64,000 nt of DNA from Azorinus chamasolen (lineage: Eukaryota; Mollusca; Bivalvia; Cardiida; Solecurtidae). Where the stretch lies: positions 60,450,633 through 60,514,632 of the forward strand of contig OY755240.1 of assembly GCA_963576725.1 (NCBI GenBank), read 5' to 3'. A program made the position numbers and the translations under genes. The notes under the pieces were generated by a model. It did not search any database and was not told the DNA's origin. It saw only the letters and a program-made list of their open reading frames with translations. Of this stretch, positions 39,621-49,888 are shown in pieces; position 1 is the stretch's first letter; each line of letters opens with the position of its first letter.

Positions 39621-39770
39621 GCCCCGGACCGCTATAGTCACAGTGTGTACATTACATTTGGATTCAGCTACTCTCCTGACTACTATGAACATCCCATAGC
39701 TCTTGTCTTCAGCGTCGGTCATTTGGAATACAACCAGTTCACCTTTCAGTACAATTTGCAAGAAACATAA
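39621..39770 (+). CDS. Orphan coding-like fragment, unknown family
   Basis: Open from about 39597, reading APDRYSHSVYITFGFSYSPD then YYEHPIALVFSVGHLEYNQF and TFQYNLQET before TAA at 39768-39770. The mix of Y, F, S, V and H looks like folded protein and unlike the repeats around it. No ATG and no convincing acceptor (weak TATAG at 39633-39637). I do not recognise the family. Could be the last exon of an unseen gene, a duplicated exon, or chance. Confidence 0.35.
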   Translation, partial: APDRYSHSVYITFGFSYSPDYYEHPIALVFSVGHLEYNQFTFQYNLQET

Positions 39771-40011
39771 CCCTGCCTTCACACACTACGTTAACCTTAG
39801 TTTAACGTTGTTGCTAATGTTTATACAGTACAGCCTTTCTGACAGGTCTGACATCATGTGATACACGCGTTTCGTACCCATATTCTAAAAGTCATTCAGT
39901 AAGTGACAGGCTCCGAGGGAGGTGTCTGTATTTCCAATGCTACCCAAAGTATTCGGACACCAGGTCTCCACCAGCTTATGAAGCTGAATAACTCGACACC
40001 ATTTGATAGCT

Positions 40012-40237
40012 TTAACCCAATGCCTCGTAGACTATTTTAGGACCCAACCACTTAGAACATATCTACCGAAAAGGAGCATTTACTACACAAAAGGGACAGT
40101 TTAGAATTGTGTAGTTTAGAAACCATTGCGATAAATAGAGCATTTGCTCCTATGGAGCAAATACTCTCTTTTTCACAATGCTTTCAAAGTTACTTTTGCA
40201 GAGGTGTCAAAAGACGTCAATATGAGGGAATGGGTTA
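40012..40237. mobile_element. TTAA-2 MITE
   Basis: TTAA both sides, CCCAATGCCTCGTAGAC / ATGAGGGAATGGG, tip TTTGCTCCTATGGAGCAAA. Confidence 0.87.
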
Positions 40238-40408
40238 AATTAGGCTGACATTAGTAGCAAACAGAGTAAGCCCTAAATAACTGCTCCATCAGAAACAGTT
40301 TGATTTGGATCTGCACTATTTGCCCTGGTCTGTTTGTCCTAATACAGAAGGTAATTTAGGTATTCCGTTACGTGTACTGATTTCCTCCTGTATGAGTTTT
40401 CTTCATAA

Positions 40409-40706
40409 TTAGCTCGTCAGTTTCGCAGAAAAGTAGAGCTATTGTGATCACTGGGTCGTAGGCGTTGGCGTCGTCGGCGTGCAAAAACTTTAATGTAGCT
40501 CATTACTCGAAAAGTATAAGCGGTATCAACCTGAGACTTCATAAGTTAGTAGATCTCATTGAGGGAGAGGCCCCTACATTTGAACCATAACTGTTGATTT
40601 CAAATTTTTTGCGTTATGGCCCTTTATATTTTTCAAAAATGTTTGATTTAGCTGGACAAGCACCAAATAAGACGAGAAGTTGGTGCCGCACGCGGCTCTT
40701 GTTTTT
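40409..40706 (+). mobile_element. TRC-type element, AGCTCGTCAG family
   Basis: ATTAGCTCGTCAGTTTCGCA, GGCGTTGGCGTCGTCGGCGT, a single core with GGCCCTT..TTTGAACC..., and end CGCGGCTCTTGTTTTTG. Same terminus as the other TRC elements. Confidence 0.7.
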
Positions 40707-40947
40707 GTGTTGCATTTAGCTACGACCTGTTTTAAAAATACAGAATTATACTTTTTGGGTGGTCGTATTAGCAAGACCTAACCGTATCTAGTGGCCAGCT
40801 TTCGTACCAACCAAATATACACGTGACTGATCGAACCTACCTCTAAATATTCGACACAAACATGTTTTGGTTTTGAGATAGGACGATTTCTTCATGCTCC
40901 TTACGGGAAAAATCACACCATGCAATATTAGGTCACTTCATGCCATA

Positions 40948-41149
40948 CAGTAAAACCGATCTTAACCGGAATTCTACTAGAGAAGAATTAAGATACTGTT
41001 AGGCAGCTAGCTGCTTAATGCGCGTTAAAGTCATGCAGAAAGCTCCTAGAGGAGCTTTCTGCATGACTTTCACCCTGCATCAAGCTGCCACCTGTCTCTA
41101 ATACCGATATGTGTACTAAAGTGAGGTCTGTGTTAGAGAGGTTTTACTG
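40948..41149. mobile_element. TA-1b MITE with rearranged left arm
   Basis: CAGTAAAACCGATCTTAACC / TAGAGAGGTTTTACTG, tip GCTCCTAGAGGAGC. The left arm carries AGAAGAATTAAGATACTG, normally part of the right arm. Confidence 0.85.
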
Positions 41150-41309
41150 CACATGTATTTGAGTTGCTGTTTAAATAAAACAAAACTAGATAAATGAGAG
41201 ATTCTCTGAGAAAATGAGTCATATTGCAAACAGTGAAGACCAAATCCAGACCACGAAGTTATAAAACGTCCTGCTTTAGTCGTGGCCCATGATGACCAGA
41301 TGATGACCA

Positions 41310-41545
41310 CCGCCTCAGTTCGAATCCCGGTCTCGGCATTTGGGTTTTTCATGTGAGGAAGCGTTCCAGTTGGCTTGCGGTGGTTCTACCCGGATGTTCT
41401 TCCGTGCACGAAACAATGTTACATGTATTTGTTCTGTGCACAGAAGAACATCTGGGGTCTTCTTCCACTTGCAATTAGCTGGACGTCATGATATGACTGA
41501 AATACTGTTAAAGCGACGCAAAAGGCGATAAAAACCAACACCAAA
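41310..41545 (+). mobile_element. tRNA-derived SINE, copy 3
   Basis: Clean B box GTTCGAATCCCGG at 41318, then TTTTCATGTGAGGAAGCGTTCC, CCGTGCACGAAACAATG, CAATTAGCTGGACGTCATG, ACTGAAATACTGTTAAAGCG and tail AAAACCAACACCAAAC. Best-preserved copy. Confidence 0.82.
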
Positions 41546-41643
41546 CTGCACTGCTTGTTTGCAATAAAAATGGGTCATTTACCAGAGAACGACTCCTATA
41601 AAAAGGTTGTCAAACAGAGTTGATATTTGTCTGTTTCCCATAC

Positions 41644-41892
41644 TTAATCCTTTCCCTTATGTAAGCGCATTTTGACGCATCTGCAAACAGAGTAGACCCA
41701 GATCAGACGGCTCCTATAGAAGCCGTCTGTTCAGGGTTTGCTCTGTTTGCTTATGGTGTAATAAAGATATGATTCTACAGCTTCTGCCTGAGCCAAAATG
41801 CCCTGTGTTCATATGCCATTATAAAAAATAATCTTACTGATATGCATGACGTCATTATTTCCTACATGAATATTCACCAGGGAAAGGGTTAA
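41644..41892. mobile_element. TTAA-1a MITE, reverse, intact CRE
   Basis: TTAA both sides, hairpin AGACCCAGATCAGACGGCTCC / AGCCGTCTGTTCAGGGTTTGC, TGACGTCA at 41847-41854, end AGGGAAAGGGTTAA. Confidence 0.9.
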
Positions 41893-42299
41893 GTCTTATC
41901 TTATCTGGCTATTTGACAATCGGTCAATAATTTTCTAAAATTTGACCGACTCAGAAATATACTATCAAAATTGTACACTGTCTAGATCTAAAATTAGAGC
42001 AGGCATTATTTTTTCACTGCGGGATAAAGGTTAAATCTACATGAATTCCCCCAATGTTGCGCTAAGCATCAGAACATGTGGTTCCGTGTACTGTTGGCAA
42101 TGATGTGCTTGTCTTTAAAGACTTAAGCTGTTATTAATGCACTTATTATTGTGGGCCAATGGATTGACATGAGTACTTCTTTGCTTTGATTGGTACGAAG
42201 AGTAGGCACATTGTTGTAATTACCTGGATAAATGTCGTTCCACAGGGGAAAATATAACCTGTCTACAGCGACCATTCAAAATAAGTCTAATTCTGCGTT
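41893..42299. other. No feature
   Basis: Unique-looking sequence without coding, palindromic or tandem structure. Confidence 0.5.
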
Positions 42300-42480
42300 T
42301 TAATCCTTTCAGTGACATCATTGTCGTCTGCTGAACATATTTTCGTCTGCTTCAAGATTTACAGTAGACGTTTATTCAAACAGTGGGTCAAACAGTTTGG
42401 ATCCTGATGAGACGCCGAGTAATCGTAAACTGTTTGCATATGATATCACCGACCCGTATTGGTAGCACTGGAGAGATTAA
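42300..42480. mobile_element. TTAA-3 MITE, right arm deleted
   Basis: TTAATCCTTTCAGTGACATC, CAGTTTGGATCCTGATGAGAC-GCCGAGTAATCG then straight to AAACTGTTTGCATA, right TTAA. Confidence 0.82.
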
Positions 42481-42487
42481 TAAGGTG

Positions 42488-42590
42488 GTATATCTAGCTG
42501 AATGCAGGATGAAAGTTTTACAGAAAGCTCCTGTATGAGCTTTCTGTATTACGTTCGTCCTGCATTAAGCAACCATCTGTTGTTATAGAA
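42488..42590. repeat. TA-1c hairpin remnant
   Basis: AGCTGAATGCAGGATGAAAG / GTTCGTCCTGCATTAAGCAACC, tip GCTCCTGTATGAGC. Terminal repeats absent. Confidence 0.7.
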
Positions 42591-42660
42591 ACCCGTGTTT
42601 ATTCATTGTATTCGCTATATGTAAGACCTGCTGTACCAGTGTAGACAGAAACTACTAATA

Positions 42661-42829
42661 CAGTAAAGCCTCTCTTAACCAGACGTTAAATTTAGTATAA
42701 ATATCGGTCTTGGGGACAGGTGACAGCTTAATGCAGGGCGGAAGTCACGCAGAAAGCTCCTAGAGGAGCTTTCTGTGTGACTTTCACCCTGCATTAAGCA
42801 GTCACCTGTCTTAAAGAGAGGTTTTACTG
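42661..42829. mobile_element. TA-1b MITE
   Basis: TA both sides, CAGTAAAGCCTCTCTTAACC / AAGAGAGGTTTTACTG, tip GCTCCTAGAGGAGC. Right inner flank deleted. Confidence 0.88.
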
Positions 42830-42878
42830 TATAAATGACACGATGTGTGAGCTTCCCGTCAGCTGTAAATCCATTTTA

Positions 42879-43352
42879 CAGTTGAACTTCGATATATTAA
42901 ACTCGGATAACTCAAACTAAAAGTTCGGTTCTTTCAAAATTTACAATACAGAATTGTTCTGAAATGTATTACAGTAAACCCTCTCTATAACGGCCACTAA
43001 ATTGTGTTAATTAGTTGGTATTTAGGGCAGGTGACTGCTTAAAGCAAGGTGATAGTAAACAGAACGCTCCTATAGGATCCTTTTGTTTTACATTCACCTT
43101 GCTTTAAGCAGACACCTGCCTTTAACACAAAATACTTGATGTACTTAAATGGCCGTTACAGAGAGGTTTTACTGTACTACGCATATTTAGAAACACGTGA
43201 CCACTTTAAAATGAAGGTCGAAAGTGATGCTGAAAGCTCCTATATGAGTGAACTTGGGAAATTGTTCAGATTAGAATCGGATGACTCGAACCTCTGTTAT
43301 CTTGAATTAATTTGTATGGTCCCTTGATGTTCGAGATATCGAAGTTCTACTT
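42879..43352. mobile_element. TA-type element (AACTTCGATAT ends) containing TA-1a
   Basis: CAGTTGAACTTCGATATATT left. Inverted right end AAGTAGAACTTCGATATCTC. A TA-1a copy sits inside, and a worn GAAAGCTCCTATATGAG tip lies at 43222. Confidence 0.72.
42972..43174. mobile_element. TA-1a MITE (nested)
   Basis: TA both sides, CAGTAAACCCTCTCTATAAC / CAGAGAGGTTTTACTG, tip GCTCCTATAGGATCC. Confidence 0.9.
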
Positions 43353-43413
43353 ATCTAGCCAACTTTAACTGCTGAATGAGAGTAGTGTGCATGAACACAT
43401 ACATGTACATGTA

Positions 43414-43545
43414 CAGTAGAACCTGTCTTAAGCGGTCACCAAAAAAGAAGCTTAACGCAGGTCAAAAGTAATGCAGAAAGCTCCCACAGGAGCTTTCTGC
43501 ATTACTTATGCCCTGCATTAAGCAACCATCTGCTTGTTAAGACTG
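43414..43545. mobile_element. TA-1c MITE, 3' truncated
   Basis: CAGTAGAACCTGTCTTAAGC, core ACGCAGGTCAAAAGTAATGC, tip GCTCCCACAGGAGC. Confidence 0.8.
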
Positions 43546-43834
43546 TTATATTCAAATGATAATAATAGCTGTGTTTCCATCGTTTCTGTTCAAACACGCA
43601 GCCAAGAGTATCAAACAAATTGGATTCAGGTGACTGGCGATACACTCAGTTACCCACGGACACGTTTGATTCCAAAGTTGTAACGACTTGAAAGCTGAAT
43701 TAATGAAGTTGAATGTTTTATCATTGTTTATCGATAGAGTTCATTCTGTATGAATGTATTTACTTATAAGAGAGGATATTGACTGACAAACACTGCGAAC
43801 ACAGACTAGAGGGCACTGTGTGAAAATGCCAGTA

Positions 43835-43998
43835 CAGTACAACCTCTAATGCGACTACCAATAATGGTCATAATTCTAGATAACAGGGGCAGGTGACTGT
43901 TTAATGCAGGACAAAAGTCGTCCTGCATGAAGCAGTCACCTGCTTATAAAGATAGAAATGTTTATTTATTAAGTAGTCGCATTAGAGGGGTTCTACTG
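43835..43998. mobile_element. TA-1c MITE with no GCTCC tip
   Basis: TA both sides, CAGTACAACCTCTAATGCGA / TAGAGGGGTTCTACTG. Core AATGCAGGACAAAAGTCGTCC has a short stem without the usual tip. Confidence 0.87.
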
Positions 43999-44009
43999 TA
44001 CATTCATAT

Positions 44010-44425
44010 CCCTCATTTAAAGAATTAATTTAACCACCAGTATTCGTCTATTCTAGGTCTACACTATTTGTAAATGTCAGTACATTCGTTTCCAGAATTC
44101 AAAGGGTTTATTTAACCGCCAGGAGTCCTCTATTCTAGATATACACTATTTGCTAATGCCAGTACATTCGTTTCCTGAATTCAAAGACTACCAGGATCCC
44201 TCTAATGTAGGTCTACACTGTTTGCAAATACCGATACATTCATATCCCTCATTTAAAGGAAGATTAATTTAACCACCAGGAACCCTCTATTCTAGGTATA
44301 CACTATTTGCAAATGCCAGTTCATTCATACCTCCATAAAAAGGATAATTAATTTAACAACCAGGAGTCCTCTGATCTAGATGTACACTGTTTGCAATTGC
44401 CAGTATATCCGTTTCTTGCGTTCAA
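44010..44425 (+). repeat. Degenerate ~85-bp tandem array
   Basis: Five units around AACCACCAG...CCTCTATTCTAGG-TCTACACTATTTGC...TTCATTCG (near 44032, 44114, 44190, 44271, 44356), related to a TTAA-4 flank. A sixth follows TTAA-2 at 44660-44765. Confidence 0.78.
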
Positions 44426-44429
44426 ATGG

Positions 44430-44657
44430 TTAACCCATTACCTCATAGGCTATTTTTAGACCCAACCACTTTGAATAAATCTACCGAAAAGGAGCATTAA
44501 CTAGAAAAAAGGATCTGTTTAGAATTTTGTAGTTTTAAACCATTGTGATAAATAGAGCATTTGCTCCTCTTGGAGCAAATGCTCTATTTATCACAATGGT
44601 TTCAATAGGTGATTTTTACAGAGGCGCAGAAAGGTGTATTTATGAAGGAAAGGGTTC
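44430..44657. mobile_element. TTAA-2 MITE inserted in the 85-bp array
   Basis: TTAA left, TTCA right. CCCATTACCTCATAGGC, tip TTTGCTCCTCTTGGAGCAAA, end GAAGGAAAGGG. Confidence 0.88.
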
Positions 44658-45070
44658 ATGTAACCATAGAGATCACTCTAATCTAGGTCTACATTATTTG
44701 GAGCCCTCTTACCTGTGACTACACTGTTTGCAAATGTCAATTCAATCGTTTCTCGCATTCAAAGATTTTTTCTTGATTTGGCAAAGTCGTTGTACGGAAA
44801 TAGAAACTGTTCACCCTACTTTACCTAAGATAAACAAAGTCGACACTAATTAGTAGACGCCTTCAAGGCAATAGGCCGCTTTAGTCGGAAGGTTATTGTT
44901 CTGCAATAAATGCCGAGTCCCTAGCAAATGAAGAACTAACAGAACTTGGCCGAGACCTTCCTCGTCATAAGTTGACAAGCTCCAACGCTGGGATTTCCAA
45001 TATATATCGGAAAAAATGCAACTGCGATTTCTTTGAAGCAAATGATATAACATCTTATTACGGGGTTACG

Positions 45071-45222
45071 TCTGCTGCTGCTGCTGCTTCTGATACTACC
45101 ACTACTATTATTATTATTGTTATTATTATTAATATTATTATTATTACGACAACTAATATTTCTACTACTACTACTACTACTACTACTATTACTACTACTA
45201 TTACTACTACTACTACTACTAT

Positions 45223-45293
<71 letters not shown>

Positions 45294-45299
45294 TTACTG

Positions 45300-45355
<56 letters not shown>

Positions 45356-45417
45356 GCTTCTACCACCATCACTACTATTACTACTACTATTGCTACTACT
45401 ACTTTTTATTACTACTA
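45071..45417 (+). repeat. Long trinucleotide microsatellite, (CTG)n then (ACT/ATT)n
   Basis: (CTG)5, then ATT-rich, then almost pure (ACT)n from 45166 to about 45355, then mixed ACT/ATT. Gives false poly-L, poly-T, poly-S and poly-V frames. Confidence 0.95.
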
Positions 45418-45420
45418 GTA

Positions 45421-45755
45421 TTGCAACTGTTGTTATTGTTATTATCATTATGATTTTATTATCATTACAATTTCCAACATTATTATAATAAAAACAATAT
45501 ACTTAGTTCAGTAACAGTAGCAATACTATTATTGATATTGTTATTGCTCTCTATAAATATCAATATCAATTTTGTCACTTCCATCTTAATCAAAATCAGA
45601 TTCATTATCATCGCCATTATCATAATTTACCCGAGAAGTAATATTTATTGCTACTTTAACGTTACTTTTACTTTATCTTTAAGATATGAAATTGCATCCG
45701 CTGAGGTTGAACTAATATAGGAATCTGATATAATTCCCCTCACGTGTTATGTACA
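45421..45755. other. AT-rich tail of the microsatellite, no gene
   Basis: ATTATT/ATCAAT-rich sequence without structure. Confidence 0.5.
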
Positions 45756-45870
45756 TTAACCATTTACTCCATAAATACGCCTTTTTACGTCATTAAAAAC
45801 AGAGTCGACCCAGATCAGACGGCTCATTTAGGAGCCGTCTGATCTGGGTCTTCTCTGTTTGCTTGTTATA
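45756..45870. mobile_element. TTAA-1 MITE, truncated
   Basis: TTAACCATTTACTCCATAAA, hairpin CGACCCAGATCAGACGGCTC / GAGCCGTCTGATCTGGGTC, tip GGCTCATTTAGGAGCC. Right flank lost. Confidence 0.8.
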
Positions 45871-45999
45871 TAATATTTACCTACTAATTATTACGTTAAT
45901 CCTTCCACTGCCGAATTTCCAGAGTAGACTAGTCCATCAGTGTGTAACTATAGTGTCCACTTAGTGTAAAAGGTTTAAACTTGTAAGCGGGGTTTGAAT

Positions 46000-46105
46000 G
46001 ACGAACAGTGCAGACATGATTCAGAAGGTTCCTCTAGGAACACTCTGAGATAGGTCTGCTTTGTTTGCAAATGACAGTGCATTTGTGTCCCGCATTCAAA
46101 GGTTT
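46000..46105. repeat. TTAA-4-like hairpin and right end
   Basis: GACGAACAGTGCAGACATGA / GAGATAGGTCTGCTTTGTTTGC, tip GGTTCCTCTAGGAACA, then CCCGCATTCAAAGGTTTTAA. Confidence 0.72.
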
Positions 46106-46109
46106 TAAA

Positions 46110-46515
46110 GTTCACATGTAATGATTTAGATTAAGATCAGACGCCAAGCAATTTGATATCTACTCTATATTTCGACCAGGAATCGGTTTCACAAAATATT
46201 TCAGAAATTAGAGTCTTCGCTTTCGAAGCAGACGACACTCAGATACCGACAGAATATACCTCTGTCGTTCTCAGCTTTATGTATAACTCCGCTTTCACTA
46301 TATTGTACAGTAAGCAATCTTGCACCGCATAGTTGTAACTTGTTAGTAACTGGGTGCCTTATAGATGATTTCAGTGCTTGAAAAGAATGAGTGGCAGCAG
46401 ACATTTCTGCGGATTTTTAATTAATTATTTCTGTTCAGTGCCTTATCTATGGTTTAAAAAGTATTTGTATGACTCTCTTTAGGTTAGTACTTTCGGCTAA
46501 CAAAAAACTTGTCGA
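46110..46515. other. Upstream of the Kv exon, no feature
   Basis: No exon with good splice sites found; possible distal 5' region of the potassium channel gene. Confidence 0.4.
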
Positions 46516-46517
46516 TA

Positions 46518-46898
46518 CGATGAAACCTCTCTAAACCGGACTTTTCAAACTGGTATCAATACCATCTTTATAAGAGGTGAAATTTTAAAATAAGGTGAAA
46601 AGTTCAAAAGGAGTTTTCTGCATGTTTTCCCTGTGTAGTGAGCAAACATCTGCTTATAATCGTTATTTGACACTTTCGCTGCCAAATTCTGTCGCCTGCT
46701 AACTTTGTCGTCTGCTTCAATTTTCATTTTGTAATTTTCTTCATTCTTTCTTTCAAAAACATAGTCACGGTAATAAACAGTTTGGATCCTGATGAGACGC
46801 TGAGTTACTCGGCGTCTCATCTGGATCCAAACTGTTTACACTGATGCGACATTGGCAGCGAAAGAGTTACTAAACGTCCGATTTAGACGTGTTTACTG
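46518..46898. mobile_element. TA-1b element containing TTAA-3
   Basis: CGATGAAACCTCTCTAAACC left, ACGTGTTTACTG right, TA both sides. Worn hairpin around GTTCAAAAGGAGTTTTCTGC. Interrupted at 46667-46870. Confidence 0.78.
46667..46870. mobile_element. TTAA-3 MITE
   Basis: ACACTTTCGCTGCCAAATTC / GACATTGGCAGCGAAAGAG, hairpin AAACAGTTTGGATCCTGATG / CTCATCTGGATCCAAACTG, tip ACGCTGAGTTACTCGGCGT. Targets mutated (TTGA, TTAC). Confidence 0.88.
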
Positions 46899-47183
46899 TA
46901 TTTTCAAGGACGTGTACAACGTTACATCTATCCAAGACGTCGGCGATGTCAATTTTTCCGCTAATTGGTAAATCGCATCTGACGTCACGCATGACGTTCA
47001 CGTAAACAAATAATGTCGGAATTCTAGCAAAATGTAAGGCGGATTCCTGGGATTACAAATGTGGTTGTGGTAAATGATATGGACATACTCGTTTTCCTCT
47101 TCCTCTCTGTAACCTATTGTGCGGAATGGAAATAGTATTACGTCCTGTAGAGTTAGTTGAAACTTTGTCGTGCAGGAATACTC

Positions 47184-47804
47184 ATGGCCTACCTGTCTGT
47201 GCCAACACGGCGTGGATCTATATTTCAAGGAGATAAGTCAACACATAAGCTTTTTCAACAAAAGTTAGCGCTTAAAGCTGAGGAATATTTCAACCGACAT
47301 ACCCGAAAAAGTTGTGTGGATGATGCAGATTATGTCAGTCTGAATATTGGAGGAAAGCTTTTCAAAACTAGGAAAACCACTCTTAGGAATGTGCCACATA
47401 CAAAGTTAGCGTATCTTAATGAACACGAAGATGACCATTACGACCCAGACACCGGGGAATTTTTCTTTGACAGGAATCCTTTTATGTTCCAGTTTATATT
47501 GGATTACTATAGAACTGGAAGTATGCACGTTCCAAGAAACGTTTGTTCAGCAGCTATTAAAGAGGAATTAAAATTCTGGGATCTTGATGACGGATGTATA
47601 TCTGAGTGTTGTAGGAAATATTATTTCGATGCTGTGGACGAGTATACGACTTACGAATTAATCAAAGCCGAGTTTTATTCTTTACCAACGTACACAGCTA
47701 CCGACGAGGACGAGAAAACTTTAACCTTTGAATCAAGGTTCGAAGAGTTCAAGCGAAAGGCATGGGTGTTTATAGACAACCACGAATCCTCCTTTGCTGC
47801 AAAG
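47184..47804 (+). CDS. Voltage-gated K+ channel alpha subunit, first coding exon (T1 domain)
   Basis: Kv channels are tetrameric membrane pores; the cytoplasmic T1 (BTB-like) domain selects partners. From ATG 47184, 207 codons: MAYLSVPTRRGSIFQG, T1 at about residues 50-150 with YVSLNIGGKLFKTRKTTL, YDPDTGEFFFDRNPFMFQFI and LKFWDLDDGCISECCRKYYF. Zinc ligands H115, C121, C142, C143 fit Hx5Cx20CC of Kv2/3/4-type, not Shaker (Kv1), channels. The exon ends in phase 0 at WVFIDNHESSFAAK, just before S1, with donor GTAATT. A TTG-started longer frame from 47157 is not used; GTGCAG at 47171-47176 could be an acceptor of a 5' UTR intron. S1-S6 and the pore are not in the window. Subfamily undecided, with Kv3/Shaw-like somewhat favoured. 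Confidence 0.9.
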
Positions 47805-47814
47805 GTAATTTTCT

Positions 47815-47816
47815 CC

Positions 47817-47898
<82 letters not shown>

Positions 47899-47908
47899 CC
47901 TCTCTTTT
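47815..47908 (+). repeat. Poly-C and (CT)n microsatellite
   Basis: C13 then about 32 CT units and CTCTCCCTCTCTTTT, starting 11 bp after the Kv exon donor. Confidence 0.95.
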
Positions 47909-48427
47909 GACTCAAACAAAACTTTCACAGAAACAAGAACATAAGCCCTATTAGACGATTCTCTTGTCGACACTTATTTTGAATCACGAAAACTTTTGAA
48001 CAAGTCCATACATACCGAATACTGATGTCAAATTAATTATTACTTTTATTTGACATACCTATAAGCGTATGCTTCTAGAAGAGTAAATGTTTAAAGGATA
48101 AATGAATAAAATGACGATACGTTTTGTATGTGAAATACTCGTTAGTCATGGACTATAAACTTAGATACTCAAGATGGGCAAACTTCATTGTTACGTTTAG
48201 CATGTGGACATATGCATTTTACGCGTGTACAAAACTACAGAATGGACTTGTCGTGAAGACCCACATTCTAGTTTTGTTGAAAATTTCTTTAAAGCGAATT
48301 AAGTAACATGAACGTAACGTTTAATTATTGAATTAATCTACCGAAAAGGAGCCACAAATAAAAAAAAAACATTTTTAAACCACTGGTGAATAGAGAATAA
48401 CTCTATAGTTCTTAAAGTCCAGTTTTC

Positions 48428-48513
48428 TCCACAGACACTATACATGTAGTTCTATTTATAACCCTTATTATACACCGGTGTATTAATGTAATATGTGTTA
48501 TAAATAGAACTAT
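48428..48513. repeat. Inverted repeat AGTTCTATTTATAAC
   Basis: GTAGTTCTATTTATAAC / GTTATAAATAGAACTATGG around CCCTTATTATACACCGGTG. The following TTTTTCGATCACGTGCCAGTG recurs at 61165 (TTTTTCGATCAAGTGCCAGTG). A TTAA-2 fragment (48338-48400) precedes it. Confidence 0.75.
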
Positions 48514-48591
48514 GGTATTTTTCGATCACGTGCCAGTGATTTTCTCCCATTTATCCTCAAAATCTAAATTCAGATTACACGGCTTCTCACC

Positions 48592-48806
48592 AATTACCCC
48601 ATAGGCTATTTTAAGTCCCAACCACTTTGAATAAATCTACCGAAAATGGGCATTTACTAGAGAAAAGGAAAATGTTATAAATGTGTTATTTTGAAACCAT
48701 TGTTATAAATAGAGCAATAAATCATTGTTCCTATGGAGAAAATGCTCTATTTATTAAAATGATTTCAAAGGACGTGAAAAGGCATCAATATAAGGGAATG
48801 AATTAA
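48592..48806. mobile_element. TTAA-2 MITE, diverged
   Basis: ATTACCCCATAGGCTATTTT, AACCATTGTTATAAATAGAG / CTCTATTTATTAAAATG, tip GTTCCTATGGAG, right TTAA. Confidence 0.8.
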
Positions 48807-48866
48807 ATGATCACACACACTAACCCGAATAGAATGGTGTACTTGGTACAGATGTAAAAGTGGCCC

Positions 48867-49106
48867 TTAACTCCACAAATACACCTTTCTATGCCTTTGC
48901 GAACAGAGTAGACCCAGATCAGACGGCTCCTGTAGGAGCCGTCTGATCAGGGTCTGCTCTGTTTTCGTATGATACAATATTGATATGATTCCAGTTTCTG
49001 CTATGGACAAAACATTCCGTGTCCATGCACTGTTAGCAGAATTAATCTAATTAATATCCATGATGTCATTATTATTTACATGAATATTTATGGAGCGAAG
49101 GGTTAA
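48867..49106. mobile_element. TTAA-1a MITE, reverse
   Basis: TTAA both sides; hairpin AGACCCAGATCAGACGGCTCC / GAGCCGTCTGATCAGGGTCTGC, tip GGCTCCTGTAGGAGCC. CCCTT is missing from the left end. Confidence 0.9.
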
Positions 49107-49428
49107 AGGCCAAGAATACGATTTATATCTGATAGTCAGTTAAACCTTATCAAGCTGCTGAAGACTTGACTGTCATCAGCAAAGAGCTTGGGTCAGATGA
49201 GACACCGAGTGACCCGACGCCTAATAGGATCCAAGGAGTCTGAGACGCGGCTAGCAGTGCTTTAAATACTTGAACGAATCTGAAGTAATTTAGAAAATAC
49301 ACCAGTTCACGAAACATCGCATCAGGCAAAAGGCTTATTTTAATCAGCTACTTTTCGAAAAGTGTAACTGCTAGATATGAACACACTGGACGTTTTTCCC
49401 TTCAAATTTCATTCTATGTCATGATGAA
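49107..49428. other. Kv intron, worn TTAA-3-like stem only
   Basis: 49185-49240 GGGTCAGATGAGACACCGAG / CGACGCCTAATAGGATCC is a decayed TTAA-3 hairpin. Otherwise nothing. Confidence 0.45.
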
Positions 49429-49656
49429 TTAATTCATTTTCTCCTACTGACGCCTTTTGCGCCTCTATAAAACTCGTTTATTGAAACCACTGTGATAAAT
49501 AGAGCATTTGCTCCATAGGAGCAAATGCTCTATTTATCACAATGGTTTCAAAACTACACAATTCTAAAATTATCCTTTTCTATAGTTAATGCTCTTTTTT
49601 TGGTAGATTTATTTAAGAGGCTGGGTCTAAAAATTGCCAAGGAGGGAATAAGTTAA
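49429..49656. mobile_element. TTAA-2 MITE
   Basis: TTAA both sides, TTCATTTTCTCCTACTGACG, tip TTTGCTCCATAGGAGCAAA, end GGAGGGAATAAG. Confidence 0.88.
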
Positions 49657-49888
49657 TATAGTGTTGACAATGTGTTTAACAATCCCTTATTTGCGTCAGC
49701 TTGAATGAAATGTTGATTTGACCTTTTCTTGTTTCTGCGAGCTTTATCAATTATCGTATACATGTATATCAACACAAGACAGAGTTGAGTATTGATTTTG
49801 GATAGTGGTCCAATGCCTTACGTATATGAAACATTGATTGAAAGTTACGCGTTTATAATTCAATTAAACTATTACGGTTTAATTAAAA

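Noticed and set aside
44936..45488. Long open frames on both strands (poly-S, poly-T, poly-L, poly-V)
   Set aside because: Pure products of the trinucleotide microsatellite; any frame of (ACT)n is open.
47157..47183. Start of the Kv frame at 47157
   Set aside because: That codon is TTG. The first in-frame ATG is 47184 and gives a normal Kv N-terminus.
47733..47973. Frames reading poly-(RE) or poly-(SL) over the CT repeat
   Set aside because: Microsatellite artefacts in the Kv intron, beyond a good splice donor.
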